Assembly: GCA_017620975.1 (NCBI GenBank)
Contig: JAGAUD010000024.1
Coordinates: 1-24,906 of the forward strand
Source: Lachnospiraceae bacterium
Lineage (GTDB): Bacteria > Bacillota_A > Clostridia > Lachnospirales > Lachnospiraceae
Reading direction: 5' to 3'
Length of the DNA: 24,906 nt
Under the pieces are notes generated by a model. That model had not been told where the DNA came from, did not search any database, and was given only the letters and a program-made list of their open reading frames with translations. Positions 1 through 9,317 of this stretch are shown in pieces; within the stretch, counting starts at the first letter, position 1; the number at the start of each line of letters is the position of its first letter. The translations under genes and the position numbers were made by a program.

Positions 1-564
1 GAAAAAATCAAATCTGCCCAGCCGGAGCTTCGTACGGAGAAAATGAAGCGCTACAAGGAAGAGTATGATATTCCTGATTACGACATTGATATCATAACAG
101 GTTCCAAGCACATGGCAGATCTTTTCGAAGCATGCGTGGCAGTCTGCAAGCAGCCGAAGAAGGTATCTAACTGGCTGATGGTAGAAACCATGAGACTTTT
201 AAAAGAACAGGAGATGGAACCGGGAGAAATCAGATTTTCTCCCGAACATCTTGCTGACCTGATCCTGATGGTCGATAAGAAGGAAATCAACTCTACTGTG
301 GCCAAAGATGTATTTGCTCAGATGTTCGACCATGATGAGGATCCGGTGGCTTACGTGGAAGCACATGGCCTGAAATCACGGAATGATGCAGTCGAGCTTA
401 AGAAAATCGTGGAGAACATCATTGCAGCCAACCCTCAGTCTGTAGAGGATTATCATAACGGCAAACAGAAAGCAATCGGCTTCCTGGTGGGTCAGACCAT
501 GAAGGCTACTGCCGGCAAGGCAGATCCGGGGACTGTAAACCAATTGCTGAAACAACTTTTATAA
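1..564 (+). CDS. gatB: Asp-tRNA(Asn)/Glu-tRNA(Gln) amidotransferase subunit B, 3' part
   Basis: The frame is open from the first base, so the 5' part lies outside the window; 187 C-terminal residues are present. GatB is the tRNA-binding kinase subunit of the GatCAB complex, which converts mischarged Glu-tRNA(Gln) or Asp-tRNA(Asn) to the correct aminoacyl-tRNA in the cytoplasm. The visible part is the end of the cradle domain followed by the helical GatB/YqeY tail domain. That tail carries the typical DIITGSKHMADLFE, KKVSNWL and AIGFLVGQTMKAT segments and ends in the usual LLKQLL. An internal ATG at 43 is not a real start, because homology continues upstream. A strong terminator follows directly. 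A glutaminyl-tRNA synthetase gene lies 5.5 kb downstream, so GatCAB may mainly serve Asn-tRNA here, or both routes may coexist. Confidence 0.93.
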   Translation, partial: EKIKSAQPELRTEKMKRYKEEYDIPDYDIDIITGSKHMADLFEACVAVCKQPKKVSNWLMVETMRLLKEQEMEPGEIRFSPEHLADLILMVDKKEINSTVAKDVFAQMFDHDEDPVAYVEAHGLKSRNDAVELKKIVENIIAANPQSVEDYHNGKQKAIGFLVGQTMKATAGKADPGTVNQLLKQLL

Positions 565-577
565 TGGAAGAAAATAA

Positions 578-618
578 GAAAGCAGCTGCAATCACAAACA
601 GCTGCTTTCGCTATGTTT
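578..618. terminator. Rho-independent terminator after gatB, probably bidirectional
   Basis: A perfect 11-bp stem (GAAAGCAGCTG at 578-588, CAGCTGCTTTC at 599-609) with a 10-nt loop is followed by GCTATG and six T. It ends gatB transcription. On the minus strand the same stem is followed by a T-rich stretch, so it probably also serves the convergent gene at 620-1381, whose stop codon overlaps the T run. Confidence 0.9.
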
Positions 619-619
619 T

Positions 620-1381
620 TTATTCTGCGGCCCCTTCAAACAGATAATCCAGGAAGTTCAAAGCATTTTCCTGATTGGGTCCGTTTACAACGATACCAAA
701 GACTCCATTATCCTGGAAGACGTATGTATTTTTGAATTCCTCAGCAGCATTCTCCAGGTAGATACCAACGGGAATGGGGGTAGCCATCTCCTCGGGCTTG
801 GTAGGATCCGGACAGGTTCCGTTGTATTCCTCCATATTATCGGCTGCTTGTTTTGCTTCCAAAACAGTATAGTCAATGTAGTAAAAATAGGGTTCATAAG
901 CTTCTAACTGTTCAGGTGTCAGAACCGTTCTTAAGTCTGTAAGGTAATCAATATATGCGTAATACTCAAAAATATCTGCGTTTGTTACCAACGTATCAAT
1001 TTCTCCGGCGGCAACGTACACACCCATTTTCTGAATTGTATTATAGGTATTTTCATCGGTCATGTTCTCCAGGTCGATATACATGGAGGTATCTATCATG
1101 ATTTCATATTCATTCGGATCGATGCCGATTGCCTGCGTAACAGCCTGCTTATAAGCTTCCCCTTGATCTTCTGCTATAGTGAAACTGTTGAGGAATGCGG
1201 CGTATAATGCATTATCTTTGCGGGTAACAGCCTCGTAAATAAAAGAGGCGATGACTGCAATTGCTGCCACTGTACCGATTACATGCCATTTGTAATAACA
1301 CCAGAAATATTCTAATTTTTGCTTAGGAGTACCATTTTTCAAAGCTTCTCGCTCTTCGCGGAACTCATCCATAACTGCCAT
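620..1381 (-). CDS. Hypothetical single-pass membrane protein, 253 aa
   Basis: I do not recognise the function. A charged cytoplasmic N-terminus (about residues 1-28, rich in Glu, Arg and Lys) precedes one hydrophobic segment (about 33-50, GTVAAIAVIASFIY). An acidic domain of about 200 residues then follows and would lie outside the cell if the positive-inside rule holds. There is no lipobox, LPxTG motif or recognisable catalytic motif. The start at 1381 has a purine-rich site (AAGGCAGG) about 9 nt upstream; a second ATG three codons in is possible. The gene stands alone with its own promoter (1423-1451) and is convergent with gatB. It resembles uncharacterised Lachnospiraceae conserved proteins, but I cannot name the family. 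Confidence 0.75.
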   Translation of the reverse strand: MAVMDEFREEREALKNGTPKQKLEYFWCYYKWHVIGTVAAIAVIASFIYEAVTRKDNALYAAFLNSFTIAEDQGEAYKQAVTQAIGIDPNEYEIMIDTSMYIDLENMTDENTYNTIQKMGVYVAAGEIDTLVTNADIFEYYAYIDYLTDLRTVLTPEQLEAYEPYFYYIDYTVLEAKQAADNMEEYNGTCPDPTKPEEMATPIPVGIYLENAAEEFKNTYVFQDNGVFGIVVNGPNQENALNFLDYLFEGAAE

Positions 1382-1422
1382 GGGATTAAACCTGCCTTTC
1401 TTGCTGCATCCTGTTTCTTTCC

Positions 1423-1451
1423 ATAATAATAGGAAAATGTCTCATTGTCAA
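1423..1451 (-). promoter_or_regulatory. Sigma-A-type promoter for the 620-1381 gene
   Basis: Minus strand: TTGACA (1446-1451), 17-bp spacer, TATTAT (1423-1428). It lies about 42 bp upstream of the start codon. Confidence 0.75.
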
Positions 1452-1513
1452 TGAATCCTTCCTAACCAGATTCTAAAAAAAAGATAAAATAAAAGAAAAG
1501 ACTGTAATCTCAC

Positions 1514-1542
1514 TTGCAAGTTATCTCAGGATGTTATATCAT
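1514..1542 (+). promoter_or_regulatory. Sigma-A-type promoter for the DUF6106-like gene
   Basis: TTGCAA (1514-1519), 17-bp spacer, TATCAT (1537-1542), about 50 bp before the start at 1595. It is divergent from the promoter at 1423-1451. Confidence 0.6.
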
Positions 1543-1594
1543 AAGAAGTAGCAAATAACGTTTGATACAAACGGGAAAAGGACAGGAAGAAATC

Positions 1595-2089
1595 ATGAAT
1601 GATACTTATGTAGAATGCCTTGTAAAACAGAAGCAGGCCGGATGGGCCGGATTTTTAAAAGTATTTTTGATTGTACTCACAGTCATACTTGCAATTGCGA
1701 TGTTCGTAATACCCTTTGCATTTTTGTTTGCATTGGCAGCAGGCTTTGGAGCATATGCAGTTAATATGTTTACCAACCTGGAATTTGAGTACCTGTATCT
1801 CGACAGAGAACTGGTAGTGGACAAGATCATGGCCAAAACCAGAAGAAAGAGAGTTGGTTCTTTCAGCTTGGATAGGATCGAGGTGCTGGCTCCGATTAAG
1901 TCCTATCATCTGGATAATTTTAAGAACCGTAAAGTGAAAGCTAAGGACTACAGCATCGGGGAGGAACTTAAGCCTGATAAAAGATATGTCATGTATTTTG
2001 AAGGCGGTGAGAAAATCATCTTAAGTCCGTCAGAAGAGATGATAAAAGTTATGAAAAATGTAGCTCCCAGGAAAATATTCAATGATTAA
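1595..2089 (+). CDS. DUF6106-like small membrane protein, 164 aa
   Basis: Function unknown. I chose the ATG at 1595, which gives MNDTYVECLV and has AGGAAG just upstream; the longer frame from 1562 lacks a ribosome site. Residues about 19-60 form two adjacent hydrophobic helices (LKVFLIVLTVILAIAMFVIP, then FAFLFALAAGFGAYAV). A soluble domain of about 100 residues follows, rich in Lys, Arg and Glu, with a YLYLDRELVVDKI segment and a basic KTRRKR stretch. The small two-helix plus cytoplasmic beta-rich domain layout matches what I recall as DUF6106, a family mostly in Lachnospiraceae; the family name is from memory. It has its own promoter, and guaB follows about 150 bp later with a separate promoter, so no operon link is implied. 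Confidence 0.75.
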   Translation: MNDTYVECLVKQKQAGWAGFLKVFLIVLTVILAIAMFVIPFAFLFALAAGFGAYAVNMFTNLEFEYLYLDRELVVDKIMAKTRRKRVGSFSLDRIEVLAPIKSYHLDNFKNRKVKAKDYSIGEELKPDKRYVMYFEGGEKIILSPSEEMIKVMKNVAPRKIFND

Positions 2090-2163
2090 TCCGGATGAAT
2101 GCAAGCGTGATTTACATGTCTAATACGCTAAGTCTGAACTTTAAAAACATAAAATTTTTGTAA

Positions 2164-3693
<1,530 letters not shown>

Positions 3694-3724
3694 AATTCTT
3701 GTAGGTTGGCAGCTAAGGGCCGCT

Positions 3725-3752
3725 TTGGGACTTGAAGTATAATTGGGACTTG
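3725..3752 (+). repeat. Two 10-nt direct repeats upstream of the ZTP riboswitch promoter
   Basis: TTGGGACTTG occurs at 3725-3734 and again at 3743-3752, with a period of 18 bp. The second copy overlaps the proposed -35 hexamer at 3750. The arrangement suits a regulator binding direct repeats, but it could be chance. Confidence 0.4.
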
Positions 3753-3778
3753 TGGAATTCGCAAAAAGATAGTATTAT
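3750..3778 (+). promoter_or_regulatory. Candidate promoter for the ZTP riboswitch-purO-purH transcript
   Basis: Weak -35 TTGTGG (3750-3755), 17-bp spacer, TATTAT (3773-3778), placed just before the riboswitch as expected. The -35 matches consensus poorly, so activation or a different hexamer is possible. Confidence 0.45.
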
Positions 3779-3788
3779 AAAAACAGAA

Positions 3789-3880
3789 GTTGCACGACTG
3801 GCGGAAAGCAGGTGACTGCGGTAGGATTACCTACAGGGAGTGTAGCAATGATATCATTAAGCCGACCGCCTGGGCATCAC
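3789..3880 (+). promoter_or_regulatory. ZTP (pfl) riboswitch aptamer
   Basis: It carries the hallmark 3' core CCGACCGCCTGGGCA (3862-3876), the upstream partner CACGACTGGCGG (3793-3804), the hairpin GTAG...CTAC (3821-3834), and the joining GGGAG...GCAATG region. ZTP riboswitches sense the purine intermediates ZMP/ZTP (AICAR phosphates) and turn on genes that consume them. The genes downstream are exactly the two enzymes that use AICAR and FAICAR. The 3' core also forms the 5' arm of the terminator at 3863-3912, so ligand binding would prevent termination (ON switch). Confidence 0.93.
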
Positions 3881-3920
3881 ACGACCCCTTTCGTGCCATG
3901 CCCGGGCGGTCGTTTGTGTT
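3863..3920 (+). terminator. Riboswitch-controlled intrinsic terminator
   Basis: The 5' arm CGACCGCCTGGGCAT (3863-3877) pairs with ATGCCCGGGCGGTCG (3898-3912) over 15 positions with one wobble. The inner CACGA/TCGTG extends the hairpin, and TTTGTGTT follows. The arm shares the conserved aptamer core, giving a mutually exclusive fold. Confidence 0.88.
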
Positions 3921-3999
3921 AGAATCAGACTATAAGGTCTGATAAGCTTTACTAAATAGAGCTTGCGACAAATTAACTTATTAGCATTAATATTACAAA

Positions 4000-4065
4000 G
4001 GCTGTTCATAATATTGCCGCTAGACCTGCCCCGGGGCGGCTCTGGCGACCATAATATGACCAGCC
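4000..4065 (+). repeat. 66-nt imperfect palindrome before purO
   Basis: Two 33-nt arms meet at CCCC|GGGG (centre 4032/4033). Aligned base for base without bulges, about 27 of 33 positions pair, including two T-G wobbles. The outer GGCTG/CAGCC, middle TCATA/TATGA, and inner CGCTAGA/TCTGGCG blocks pair well. It lies after the riboswitch terminator and ends 6 nt before AAGGAGG of purO. No T run follows, so it is not an intrinsic terminator. It would form a long hairpin at the 3' end of the leader. I know of no such element in ZTP riboswitch leaders. The rest of 3921-3999 is AT-rich with a perfect 7-bp hairpin (ATCAGAC 3924-3930, GTCTGAT 3937-3943). Confidence 0.7.
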
Positions 4066-4083
4066 ACCCTAAGGAGGAAACTT

Positions 4084-4791
4084 ATGTTGGATTTGAAACA
4101 AGAATTGGCAGGTAATGCTTATCCGGGACGCGGAATTGTGATTGGCCGCTCGGGTAATGGTAAGTATGCGGTAACAGCATATTTTATTATGGGACGGAGT
4201 TCTAACAGCCGTAATCGTATTTTCAGTGTAGAAGGAGAAGGGATTCGTACAGAGGCATTTGATCCTTCTAAGCTGGAGGATCCCAGTTTGATCATTTATG
4301 CACCGGTACGTGTGCTGGGAAATGATACGATTGTAACTAACGGTGATCAGACAGATACGGTTTATGAAGGATTTGAAAAGGGACTTACTTTTGAGCAGTC
4401 TTTGAGAAGCAGAGAGTTCGAGCCGGATGGTCCTAACTATACGCCCAGAATTTCCGGTGTGCTTCATGTAGAAGATGGAAAGTTTGCTTATGCTATGTCT
4501 ATTTTGAAGAGTAATAATGGGGATCCTTCCTGCTGTAATCGCTATACATTTACCTATGATAAGCCGGTGGCCGGAGAGGGACATTTTATTCATACTTATA
4601 TGCATGACGGCAATCCTCTGCCCAGCTTTGAAGGTGAGCCTAAGCTGGTAACAATTGATAATGATATTGAAAGCTTCACACAGATGCTGTGGGAGAACCT
4701 GAACGAGGAGAATAAGGTATCTCTGTTTGTTCGTTATATTGATATTGCAACCGGAAAATATGAGACTAAGATTATTAATAAAAATTGTTAA
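4084..4791 (+). CDS. purO: IMP cyclohydrolase, stand-alone PurO type
   Basis: Closes FAICAR to IMP, the last step of purine synthesis. It belongs to the PurO-like (COG3363/PF07826) IMP cyclohydrolase family first known from archaea, not the MGS-like N-terminal domain of bacterial PurH. Length is 235 aa. Motifs are NAYPGRGIVIGRS (about 11-23) with YFIMGRSSNSRNR, TNGDQTDT (about 85-92), and EPDGPNYTPRISG (about 113-125), all typical of the family. AAGGAGG lies 6 nt before the ATG. It is the first gene after the ZTP riboswitch and is followed 21 nt later by AICAR transformylase, so the two share one transcript. Together they replace bifunctional PurH. Confidence 0.92.
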   Translation: MLDLKQELAGNAYPGRGIVIGRSGNGKYAVTAYFIMGRSSNSRNRIFSVEGEGIRTEAFDPSKLEDPSLIIYAPVRVLGNDTIVTNGDQTDTVYEGFEKGLTFEQSLRSREFEPDGPNYTPRISGVLHVEDGKFAYAMSILKSNNGDPSCCNRYTFTYDKPVAGEGHFIHTYMHDGNPLPSFEGEPKLVTIDNDIESFTQMLWENLNEENKVSLFVRYIDIATGKYETKIINKNC

Positions 4792-4812
4792 TTCATCAAG
4801 GAGAAAATCAAC

Positions 4813-5991
4813 ATGAATGAAATACAGTTAAAATATGGATGCAACCCGAATCAGAAACCTTCCAGGATCTTTATGGAAGACGGGAGTGAACTGCCTGTAA
4901 CCGTGTTGAACGGTAAGCCCGGATATATCAACTTTCTGGATGCTTTCAACGGCTGGCAGCTGGTAAAGGAATTGAAGGAGGCGACAGGACTTCCGGCTGC
5001 TACTTCTTTTAAGCACGTATCTCCTGCAGGTGCTGCAGTCGGTCTTCCTTTGACAGAGACCCTGGCTAAGATTTACTGGGTAGATGATTTGGGAGAATTG
5101 TCTCCACTGGCATGTGCTTATGCGAGAGCAAGAGGCGCTGACAGAATGTCTTCTTTCGGTGATTTTATCGCACTATCCGATGTCTGTGATGCAGATACTG
5201 CAAGACTGATCAAGCGTGAGGTATCCGATGGTGTCATCGCTCCCGGCTATACTGAGGAAGCACTTGAGATGCTGAAAGCCAAGAAGAAAGGCAACTACAA
5301 TGTGATTCAGATCGATCCTTCCTATACACCGGCACCTATCGAGAGAAAGCAGGTATATGGCATCACTTTCGAGCAGGGCAGAAATGAGCTGGATATCAAC
5401 GGTGATCTGTTATCTAATATCGTAACAGAGAATAAGGATATTCCGGAGGAAGCTCTCATTGACATGAAGATTTCCCTGATTACGTTAAAATATACTCAGT
5501 CCAACTCAGTGTGCTACGTAAAGGGCGGCCAGGCTATCGGTATCGGTGCCGGACAGCAGTCTCGTATCCACTGTACCAGACTGGCAGGCCAGAAGGCAGA
5601 CAACTGGTATCTGCGTCAGGCTCCTCAGGTGCTGAACTTACAGTTCCGGGATAAGATCGGTCGTGCTGACAGAGATAATGCAATTGATCTGTACATAGGT
5701 GATGAATATATGGATGTACTGGCTGATGGTACCTGGGAAAATATCTTTAAGGTAAAGCCTCCTGTATTTACCGCAGAAGAAAAACGTGCATGGCTTGATG
5801 GAAATCAGGATGTAACCCTGGGGTCCGATGCGTTCTTCCCGTTCTTTGATAATATTGAGAGAGCACGCAAGAGCGGTGTAAAGTATATTGCACAGCCGGG
5901 CGGTTCCGTAAGGGATGATGCTGTTATCGACTGCTGCAACAAGTACAACATGGTAATGGCCTTTACAGGTATCAGATTGTTCCATCACTAA
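4813..5991 (+). CDS. purH: AICAR transformylase, stand-alone
   Basis: Formylates AICAR to FAICAR using 10-formyl-tetrahydrofolate in the cytoplasm. It is 392 aa, against about 510-525 for bifunctional PurH, and has no N-terminal IMP cyclohydrolase domain; that activity comes from the preceding purO gene. Visible are LKYGCNPNQKP at the N-terminus, the catalytic Lys67-His68 in TSFKHVSPAGAA, SSFGDFIALSD, QSNSVCYVKGGQAIGIGAGQQSRIHCTRLA, and the C-terminal GGSVRDDAVIDCCN...AFTGIRLFHH. The ribosome site AAGGAG sits about 10 nt before the ATG. It is presumably induced with purO when ZMP/ZTP accumulates, for example in folate stress. After the stop, GGGAG/CTCCC (6000-6012) forms a small hairpin without a T run. 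Confidence 0.93.
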   Translation: MNEIQLKYGCNPNQKPSRIFMEDGSELPVTVLNGKPGYINFLDAFNGWQLVKELKEATGLPAATSFKHVSPAGAAVGLPLTETLAKIYWVDDLGELSPLACAYARARGADRMSSFGDFIALSDVCDADTARLIKREVSDGVIAPGYTEEALEMLKAKKKGNYNVIQIDPSYTPAPIERKQVYGITFEQGRNELDINGDLLSNIVTENKDIPEEALIDMKISLITLKYTQSNSVCYVKGGQAIGIGAGQQSRIHCTRLAGQKADNWYLRQAPQVLNLQFRDKIGRADRDNAIDLYIGDEYMDVLADGTWENIFKVKPPVFTAEEKRAWLDGNQDVTLGSDAFFPFFDNIERARKSGVKYIAQPGGSVRDDAVIDCCNKYNMVMAFTGIRLFHH

Positions 5992-6017
5992 GATTTCGCG
6001 GGAGGAACTCCCCACGA

Positions 6018-6046
6018 TTGACTGTTTGGTTTCTTTGTGATAAGAT
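6018..6046 (+). promoter_or_regulatory. Sigma-A-type promoter for glnS
   Basis: TTGACT (6018-6023), 17-bp spacer, TAAGAT (6041-6046), 52 bp before the glnS ATG. There is no T-box sequence in the short leader. Confidence 0.65.
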
Positions 6047-6098
6047 AAAGGATACTTAGTACAAGCGAAGTTATTTATAGGAAAAGTGAGGAGTTCTT

Positions 6099-7799
6099 AT
6101 GAGCGAGATGGAAAAGAACAACAATACCGAAGTGGAACCTGAAGAGAAGGTTTCACGAAATTTTATTGAACAGATTATTGATAAAGACCTGGCAGAGGGG
6201 GTATACGATACCGTGCATACCCGTTTCCCTCCAGAGCCCAATGGTTATCTCCATATCGGACATGCCAAGAGCATTCTGTTAAACTATGGACTTGCACAGC
6301 AATACGGCGGTAAGTTCAATATGCGTTTTGACGATACCAATCCTACCAAGGAAAAGGTAGAGTTTGTTGAATCTATCAAGGCTGATATTCAGTGGTTAGG
6401 AGCAGATTGGGAGGACAGGCTGTTCTTTGCCTCCAACTATTTTGGAGATATGTATGAAGCAGCCGTAAAGCTGATCAAGAAGGGCAAAGCATATGTGTCC
6501 GATTTAAGCGCCGAGGAGATCCGTGAGTACAGAGGAAGTCTGACAGAACCCGGTAAGGATGATCCTTCTATTGGCAGAAGTGTGGAAGAGAACCTGAAGC
6601 TGTTTGAAGAGATGAAAGACGGAAAGTATGCCGATGGCGAAAAGGTACTGCGTGCCCGCATCGATATGGCTTCTCCCAATATCAACATGAGAGATCCGGT
6701 TATCTACCGTGTGGCTCACATGACCCATCATAATACCGGGGATAAATGGTGCATTTATCCTATGTACGATTTTGCACATCCTATTGAGGATGCTATTGAA
6801 GGAATCACCCATTCCATCTGTACCCTGGAATTTGAGGATCACAGACCTCTGTATGACTGGGTAGTAAGAGAACTGGAGTATCCTCATCCGCCGAAGCAGA
6901 TTGAGTTTGCAAAATTATATCTGACAAATGTGGTAACCGGTAAGAGATACATCAAGAAGCTGGTAGAAGAAGGCATTGTAGACGGTTGGGACGATCCGCG
7001 TCTGGTATCCATCGCAGCGCTCAGAAGAAGAGGATTTACACCGGAGTCCATCAAGATGTTCGTAGAACTGTGCGGTATCTCCAAGAGTAATTCTTCCGTA
7101 GATTATGCAATGCTTGAGTATTGTATCAGAGAGGATTTGAAGGTTAAGAAGCCTCGTATGATGGCAGTGCTGGATCCGGTGAAGTTAATTATTGACAATT
7201 ATCCGGAAGGACAGACTGAGATGCTGGAGGTACCTAACAACCTGGAAAATCCTGAGCTTGGCAGCCGTCAGGTTCCTTTTGGCAGAGAACTCTATATTGA
7301 GAGAGAGGACTTCATGGAAGTTCCTCCGAAGAAATATTTCCGTATGTTCCCGGGCAACGAAGTACGTCTCATGAACGCTTATTTTGTAAAATGCACAGAA
7401 TGCATCAAGGATGAAGCAGGTAATGTGACAGAGATTCACTGTACCTATGATCCTGCAAGCAAAGGCGGCAACAGCCCGGATGGCCGTAAAGTAAAGGGAA
7501 CTATTCACTGGGTAGCAGCAGATCAGGCCATTAAGGCAGAAGTCAGACTGTATGAAAATATTATTGATGAAGAGAAGGGGGTATACAATGAGGACGGAAG
7601 TCTGAATCTGAATCCCAACTCTCTTACTGTGCTGAAAGAGTGTTATCTGGAGCCCGCTTTTGCAGGAGCAAAGGCATATGACAGCTTCCAGTTTGTACGA
7701 CAGGGCTTCTTCTGTGTAGATGCAAAGGACTCAGCGCCGGATGCACTGGTATTCAACCGTATTGTATCGCTGAAGAGCTCTTATACACTGCCTAAGTAA
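6099..7799 (+). CDS. glnS: Glutaminyl-tRNA synthetase
   Basis: Class I synthetase charging tRNA(Gln) with glutamine. It is 566 aa, close to the family norm (about 555). The HIGH motif is [15 protein letters not shown] (His52-His55), followed by [11 protein letters not shown], the catalytic domain with [28 protein letters not shown], and EGWDDPR-like [19 protein letters not shown]. The C-terminal half is the anticodon-binding beta-barrel pair. The KMSKS-equivalent, MSKRKL in E. coli, reads TGKRYI at residues 280-285, keeping the Lys-Arg but losing the Ser. GAGGAG precedes the ATG. A MocR-type regulator begins 28 nt after the stop and probably shares the transcript. With gatB nearby, the cell encodes both the direct and a transamidation enzyme. 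Confidence 0.96.
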   Translation: MSEMEKNNNTEVEPEEKVSRNFIEQIIDKDLAEGVYDTVHTRFPPEPNGYLHIGHAKSILLNYGLAQQYGGKFNMRFDDTNPTKEKVEFVESIKADIQWLGADWEDRLFFASNYFGDMYEAAVKLIKKGKAYVSDLSAEEIREYRGSLTEPGKDDPSIGRSVEENLKLFEEMKDGKYADGEKVLRARIDMASPNINMRDPVIYRVAHMTHHNTGDKWCIYPMYDFAHPIEDAIEGITHSICTLEFEDHRPLYDWVVRELEYPHPPKQIEFAKLYLTNVVTGKRYIKKLVEEGIVDGWDDPRLVSIAALRRRGFTPESIKMFVELCGISKSNSSVDYAMLEYCIREDLKVKKPRMMAVLDPVKLIIDNYPEGQTEMLEVPNNLENPELGSRQVPFGRELYIEREDFMEVPPKKYFRMFPGNEVRLMNAYFVKCTECIKDEAGNVTEIHCTYDPASKGGNSPDGRKVKGTIHWVAADQAIKAEVRLYENIIDEEKGVYNEDGSLNLNPNSLTVLKECYLEPAFAGAKAYDSFQFVRQGFFCVDAKDSAPDALVFNRIVSLKSSYTLPK

Positions 7800-7826
7800 T
7801 CGGACACATGATAAAGAAGAGGTAAT

Positions 7827-9257
7827 ATGTACGATCTGACCATTCAGCTTAAGCCAAATAGTGAGAAATGTTTGTATGAGCAGATTTATGAGCATATCAG
7901 ACAGGAGATAAGGGAGGGGAAGCTTCTTATGGGTGAGAGGCTTCCCTCTACCCGTTCTCTGGCTGAATATCTTCAGGTAGCCAGAAGTACGGTGGACGTA
8001 GCCTATGCCCAGCTGCTCAGTGAAGGCTATATCGAATCCAGGCCATACAAAGGATACTATGTGTGCAGGATGGAGGAATTATTTCAACTGAAAACGGGAG
8101 CTGATCAGAGTTCCGGAGCATATTTTGCCGATATGGCAATTGCAGTCCCGAAAGAACCTGTCTGTCTATATGACTTTTCTCCTAACGGCATCGATATGAG
8201 TGCCTTTCCCTTTGGTGTATGGAAAAAGATTACCAAAAATGTGTTGAGTGACGACAGAAGTGGTCTTTATCTCCTGGGCGAGCCACAGGGGGACTATGAT
8301 TTGAGGCTGACCATCAGCAGATATCTTCATTCTTCCAGAGGTGTAAACTGCAGCCCTAAACAGATTATCGTAGGTGCAGGAAATGATTATCTGCTGCTTT
8401 TATTGGAAAAGATCTTAGGACCGAATGTCCGGATCGCCATGGAGAATCCAACCTACAAAAGGGCTTATCGTATTTTTCGTTCCTGTGGCTATGAAATTGC
8501 CACTGTGGCAATGGACGAAAATGGTATGCGGGCGGATTGCCTGGAAAGAGAAAATGTGACTGCAGCATATGTCATGCCCTCGCATCAACATCCCACAGGT
8601 GTTGTTATGCCGATTGGCAGAAGGTCTGAATTGCTGCATTGGGCCGGGCAGAAAGAGGACAGGTATCTGATAGAAGATGATTATGACAGTGAATTTCGTT
8701 ACCGGGGGAAGCCTATTCCTTCCCTGCAGTCTTCGGACAAACATGGCAGGGTAATTTATATCGGAACCTTTTCCAAAGCCATTGCACCGGCTATCCGAGT
8801 AAGTTACATGGTACTGCCTCCGCAGCTTTTAGAACGTTATATGCGGAATTGTTGCTTCTATTCCTCAACGGTATCCAGAATCGACCAGAGAATTTTGAAT
8901 GAATTTATAAGAGAAGGCTGTTTTGAACGGCATCTGAACAAAATGCGTAAACTGTATCGTGCAAAGCATGAAAAAATGTTGGAATGCTTGAGTGCATTTG
9001 AAGGAAAGTTTTCCGTGTCCGGAGAAAATGCGGGTCTTCATCTTCTCCTTACTTCCGGAGAAGGAAGAAGAGAAGAGGAGCTTTTAAGACTGGCCGGACA
9101 GCAGCAGGTCAGGGTATATGGTCTGTCTGACTGTTCTATCGGAATAGATACAGAGAAAAGCACACCGGAGTCCTCAACTGTACTGCTGGGCTTTGGGGCA
9201 CTTACAGAGGAGGAAATCGAAGAGGGAATTGAGAGACTGAAAAAAGCATGGCTGTAA
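7827..9257 (+). CDS. MocR/GabR-type PLP-dependent transcription regulator
   Basis: A 476-aa GntR-superfamily regulator fused to a fold-type I aminotransferase-like domain. The N-terminal winged helix-turn-helix is at about residues 10-80 (LYEQIYEHIRQEIREG, LPSTRSLAEYLQVARSTV, GYIESRPYKGYYV). The aminotransferase domain runs from about 115 to the end. It has PSHQHPTG (251-258), IEDDYDSEFRY (282-292), and the PLP-binding Lys317 in YIGTFSKAIAPAIRVSYMV. Such proteins sense PLP or an amino compound bound to it, and control vitamin B6 or amino acid genes. No B6 or GABA genes are nearby, so the target is unknown. AAGAGG precedes the ATG. Its last codons contain the terminator of the convergent gene, with the stop codon in the hairpin loop. 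Confidence 0.9.
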   Translation: MYDLTIQLKPNSEKCLYEQIYEHIRQEIREGKLLMGERLPSTRSLAEYLQVARSTVDVAYAQLLSEGYIESRPYKGYYVCRMEELFQLKTGADQSSGAYFADMAIAVPKEPVCLYDFSPNGIDMSAFPFGVWKKITKNVLSDDRSGLYLLGEPQGDYDLRLTISRYLHSSRGVNCSPKQIIVGAGNDYLLLLLEKILGPNVRIAMENPTYKRAYRIFRSCGYEIATVAMDENGMRADCLERENVTAAYVMPSHQHPTGVVMPIGRRSELLHWAGQKEDRYLIEDDYDSEFRYRGKPIPSLQSSDKHGRVIYIGTFSKAIAPAIRVSYMVLPPQLLERYMRNCCFYSSTVSRIDQRILNEFIREGCFERHLNKMRKLYRAKHEKMLECLSAFEGKFSVSGENAGLHLLLTSGEGRREEELLRLAGQQQVRVYGLSDCSIGIDTEKSTPESSTVLLGFGALTEEEIEEGIERLKKAWL

Positions 9258-9271
9258 GAAACAGCCATGCT
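9240..9271 (-). terminator. Terminator of the 9318-9686 gene, inside the end of the MocR gene
   Basis: A perfect 11-bp stem (AGCATGGCTGT 9245-9255, ACAGCCATGCT 9261-9271) with a 5-nt loop. Read on the minus strand it is followed by six T (plus-strand A run 9240-9245), a good intrinsic terminator for the leftward gene. On the plus strand no T run follows, so it is directional. Confidence 0.8.
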
Positions 9272-9317
9272 GTGAAGCAGCAGGATATGCTATGAGCGCG
9301 CTAAAGCATCCGATTGA

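Noticed and set aside
6000..6012. GGGAG/CTCCC hairpin after the AICAR transformylase gene as a terminator
   Set aside because: Only 5 bp, and no T run follows.
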